From Lachnospiraceae bacterium (GTDB lineage: Bacteria > Bacillota > Clostridia > Lachnospirales > Lachnospiraceae): 43,475 nucleotides of DNA. The DNA is taken from assembly GCA_900770345.1 (NCBI GenBank), contig CAAGKF010000099.1:1-43475 (forward strand), written 5' to 3'. This document shows positions 41,117-43,475 of this stretch, piece after piece. The position numbers and the translations under genes were made by a program. Each line of letters opens with the position of its first letter. Positions within the stretch are counted from its first letter, which is position 1. Below the pieces are notes generated by a model. That model worked only from the letters and a program-made list of their open reading frames with translations. It did not search any database and was not told the DNA's origin.

Positions 41117-41161
41117 CTGTTTTCAGATTTTCTATTTCTCAAAAAGAGGAGGACTATGATT

Positions 41162-42061
41162 ATGAAAAAGAAAAGCTTATTTGCCGCCACTGCTGTTGCT
41201 GCCGCCGTTCTTATGAGCGCCTGCTCCGGTTCAGGGAAATCCGCGGAAACCACCGCAGCTTCCGCTGCCGCAGAAACTGCCGCTCCTGAAAGCTCCGGCA
41301 AAACGGAGGAAGCTGCCTCCGAAAGTGCAGAAAAAACCGGTGACGCCGCCAGCTCCGATGCCCCGAAAACCCTGAAAGACGGTGTTCTTACCATCGGAAT
41401 CCAGGTAGACTATCCGCCTTTTGAACAGTATGATTCCGACGGCGTAACACCGATCGGCTTCGACTGTGACATCATTGAGTCCATCGCGGAAGGCATGGGA
41501 CTTGAAGTTGAATACATTGACACCGCCTGGGAAGGAATTTTCGCGGGACTGGATACCGACAAATATGACCTCATCATTTCCGGCGTTACCATAACGGAGG
41601 AGCGCCTCGCAAAATACGATTTCAGTGATCCCTACATTCAGAACTATCAATGCATGGTAGTGAAAAAAGATTCCGGTGTTTCCGCCAAATCTCCGGAAGA
41701 GCTGGACGGTCTTAAAGTCGCCTTCCAGGCTGAGACCACATCTGATATCTACATGACAGAGCTGATCGACAATGGCTTAAACTGCGAACCTTTCGAATAC
41801 GAGAAAATCCTGGAATGCTTTGCAGAGCTGGAATCCGGCCGTGTTGACGCAGTAGTCTGCGACAGCACCGTCACCTATCCTTATCTGAGCAAAGCAGACA
41901 CGCCTTATGAAATGGTATGGAAACAGGAAGAGGCACCCGAGGAATTCGGCATCTGCTTAAAGAAAGGAAGCCCGCTGACCGCACCTGTCAATGAAGGCTT
42001 AAAAGAACTGACCGAAAACGGCAAGCTGGACGAGTTCATGAACAAATGGTTTGCTGAATAA
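41162..42061 (+). CDS. Polar amino acid ABC transporter substrate-binding lipoprotein
   Basis: A 299-residue lipoprotein with lipobox MSAC (Cys about 20), then an unusually long low-complexity Ser/Ala/Glu/Thr linker (about 22-68), and an SBP_bac_3 domain: LTIGIQVDYPPFEQYD, GFDCDIIESIAEGMGLEVEYIDTAWEG, DLIISGVTITEERLAKYDFSDPY and the C-terminal LKKGSPLTAPVNEGLKEL. It binds a polar amino acid; which one cannot be read. Two near starts exist (41156 and 41162). GAGGAGG is 3 bases from the first and 9 from the second, so I chose 41162. Confidence 0.93.
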   Translation: MKKKSLFAATAVAAAVLMSACSGSGKSAETTAASAAAETAAPESSGKTEEAASESAEKTGDAASSDAPKTLKDGVLTIGIQVDYPPFEQYDSDGVTPIGFDCDIIESIAEGMGLEVEYIDTAWEGIFAGLDTDKYDLIISGVTITEERLAKYDFSDPYIQNYQCMVVKKDSGVSAKSPEELDGLKVAFQAETTSDIYMTELIDNGLNCEPFEYEKILECFAELESGRVDAVVCDSTVTYPYLSKADTPYEMVWKQEEAPEEFGICLKKGSPLTAPVNEGLKELTENGKLDEFMNKWFAE

Positions 42062-42082
42062 ATAGTTGAGGGGGGGAGTCTT

Positions 42083-42742
42083 ATGTCACTGCTGCAGTCA
42101 ATGTTAAGCTGGGTCCCATCGCTGCTTAACGGAGCAAAAATAACCGTATCCCTGACCATTCTTTCGGTATCAGCTGGAATTCTGCTGGGACTGTTTCTCG
42201 CCCTGGGAAAAATGTCAAAAATAGCGCCTGTCCACGCAGTGTGCGCCGCTTATATCTTTTTCTTCCGCGGAACACCTCTGCTGATGCAGCTGTATTTTAT
42301 CTACTACTCCCTCCCGCAGATCCATCCGGCGCTGACGATCAACAACCGCTTTCTGGCGGCATTCATCGCTTTTGCCTTAAACTGCGGCGCATACGCAGCA
42401 GAGCTGATCCGTTCCGCGATTCAGTCCATTGACCGGGGACAATTCGAAGCCAGCCAGGCACTGGGGCTGAATTACGCCAAGACCATGGCGCTGATCATCG
42501 TGCCCCAGTCCATACGACGTCTGATTCCTCCCCTCGGGAATGAATTTATCATGGTGTTAAAGGATGCATCCTTGGTATCCATCATTGCTCTGACCGATAT
42601 AACCAAGGTGACAAAATCCCTTTCATCCTCCACCGCTTCTCCGTGGCCCTATGTTCCGGCCATGATCATTTACCTGATCATCACCGCGGTCTTCACCCTG
42701 ATCTTCCACAGGATGGAACGCACATTTTCCTCATATGAGTAA
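42083..42742 (+). CDS. Polar amino acid ABC transporter permease
   Basis: A 219-residue HisM/GlnP-type permease with about five membrane segments. The family signature is FRGTPLLMQLYFIYY, and the EAA loop is GQFEASQALGLNYAKTMALIIVPQ. GGGGGAG precedes the ATG. It works with the binding protein upstream and the ATPase 12 bases downstream. Confidence 0.94.
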   Translation: MSLLQSMLSWVPSLLNGAKITVSLTILSVSAGILLGLFLALGKMSKIAPVHAVCAAYIFFFRGTPLLMQLYFIYYSLPQIHPALTINNRFLAAFIAFALNCGAYAAELIRSAIQSIDRGQFEASQALGLNYAKTMALIIVPQSIRRLIPPLGNEFIMVLKDASLVSIIALTDITKVTKSLSSSTASPWPYVPAMIIYLIITAVFTLIFHRMERTFSSYE

Positions 42743-42754
42743 GGAGCGAAATCT

Positions 42755-43475
42755 ATGACCATCATACGTACTGAACATCTATGCAAAAACTTCGGAGATC
42801 TGCAAGTACTTTCTGACATCAATATCTCTGTGGAGCAGGGTCAGGTGGTCTGCATTATCGGTCCTTCCGGTGCAGGAAAATCCACTCTTCTGCGGTGTCT
42901 CAACCACCTGGAAAAAGCCACCAGCGGAAAAATATACATCGAAGAAAAACTTCTGGATGACCGGGTAAGCGGAGCCAACAAAAGCCCTATAACCGCCAAA
43001 GAAAAACAGGCCATCCTGCTGGATATGGGAATGGTATTTCAGCGTTTTAACCTGTTTCCTCACAAAACGGTTCTGGAAAACGTCATGCTCTCTCCGATCC
43101 ACGTAAAGCACGTAAACCGCCAGGAGGCGGAGGCAGACGCCAGGAAGCTGATTGCCAAAGTCGGTCTGGAAGCCAAGACAGATGTGTATCCGTCCCGGCT
43201 GTCCGGCGGCCAGCAGCAGCGTGTGGCCATCGCACGGGCGCTGGCCATGCAGCCGAAGATCATGCTGTTCGACGAGCCCACCTCCGCCCTGGACCCGGAG
43301 CTGGTAGGTGAGGTCCTTCAGGTCATGAAGGAACTGGCATCCGACGGCATGACCATGCTGGTAGTGACCCACGAGATGGGCTTTGCCAGAGACGTGGCCG
43401 ATCAGGTGATCTTCATGCATGACGGCAGGATCGGTGAAATCGCTCCGCCCCAAAAGCTTTTTTCCAATCCCGACA
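42755..43475 (+). CDS. Polar amino acid ABC transporter ATPase (3' end outside window)
   Basis: The reading frame is open from the ATG at 42755 to the window edge, giving 240 codons, nearly the usual 240-250 of GlnQ-type ATPases. Walker A GPSGAGKST, Q-loop (VFQRFNLFPHKTV), signature LSGGQQQRVAIARAL, Walker B IMLFDEPTSALD and switch His VTHEMGF are all present. It is third in the binding protein-permease-ATPase operon, with AAGGAG 8 bases before the ATG. Only the last few residues are missing. Confidence 0.93.
   Translation, partial: MTIIRTEHLCKNFGDLQVLSDINISVEQGQVVCIIGPSGAGKSTLLRCLNHLEKATSGKIYIEEKLLDDRVSGANKSPITAKEKQAILLDMGMVFQRFNLFPHKTVLENVMLSPIHVKHVNRQEAEADARKLIAKVGLEAKTDVYPSRLSGGQQQRVAIARALAMQPKIMLFDEPTSALDPELVGEVLQVMKELASDGMTMLVVTHEMGFARDVADQVIFMHDGRIGEIAPPQKLFSNPD

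Noticed and set aside
1..43475. CRISPR arrays, tRNA/rRNA genes, insertion sequences, prophage genes, toxin-antitoxin pairs
   Set aside because: Looked for repeats, cloverleaf-like genes, transposase or integrase motifs and small paired genes; none recognised.

Overview
The window reads as a chromosomal segment of an anaerobic, Gram-positive, spore-forming Clostridia member, most likely Lachnospiraceae. The evidence is the pth-mfd pair, SpoVG, paired GlgC/GlgD, a TM1266-type Fe-only hydrogenase regulator, a YhaO/YhaN pair, a TSCPD protein, a standalone MurG and strong AGGAGG-type ribosome binding sites. Base composition is mostly near 50% GC by eye. Two stretches are visibly more AT-rich: the PTS island (about 15.3-22.8 kb) and a small sensor/secreted-protein block (about 25.6-26.6 kb). 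I see no rRNA, tRNA, CRISPR array, insertion sequence or phage gene.

Layout. 0.1-10.9 kb is mainly housekeeping: hydrogenase-type regulator, mfd and pth (minus), a COG2509 flavoprotein (plus) behind a purine riboswitch, spoVG, glgD and glgC (minus), and asnS behind a leader with alternative hairpins. 10.9-15.1 kb holds an SbcD/SbcC-like (YhaO/YhaN) pair running on from asnS, facing a coiled-coil membrane protein of unknown function. 15.3-22.8 kb is a catabolic island on the minus strand: a LevR-like sigma-54 activator, a sigma-54 (-24/-12) promoter, a KDPG/KDPGal-type aldolase, PTS EIIA, EIIB and EIIC of the galactitol family, and an IlvD/Edd-family dehydratase. 22.9-29.2 kb is mixed: two small conserved proteins, a membrane protein, MTA/SAH nucleosidase, a TSCPD protein, a DUF4367/DUF6147 pair, murG, an ECF-type sigma factor and a HIT protein. 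29.4-37.8 kb has two M20 amidohydrolases diverging from an adenine deaminase that leads a PotBCAD-like ABC transporter operon. 37.8-43.5 kb has a Y-family DNA polymerase facing a YolD-like protein, a formamidase/acetamidase-family enzyme, and a polar amino acid ABC transporter whose ATPase runs off the right edge.

How genes work together (inference). The PTS island fits a short Entner-Doudoroff-like route. A sugar acid would be phosphorylated during uptake, dehydrated by the IlvD/Edd enzyme and split by the aldolase to pyruvate and a triose phosphate, so no separate kinase is needed. The regulator carries PRD, EIIA-Man, EIIB-like and EIIA-Fru-like domains, so PTS phosphorylation would tell it when to activate the sigma-54 promoter. 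The adenine deaminase, M20 hydrolases, formamidase-like enzyme and two ABC systems suggest nitrogen-compound scavenging.

The most notable regulatory signals are: a guanine-type purine riboswitch with a competing terminator before a flavoprotein gene of unknown function; the sigma-54 promoter of the PTS operon; a four-segment attenuator-like leader before asnS; and a promoter followed at once by an intrinsic terminator before the amino acid ABC operon.
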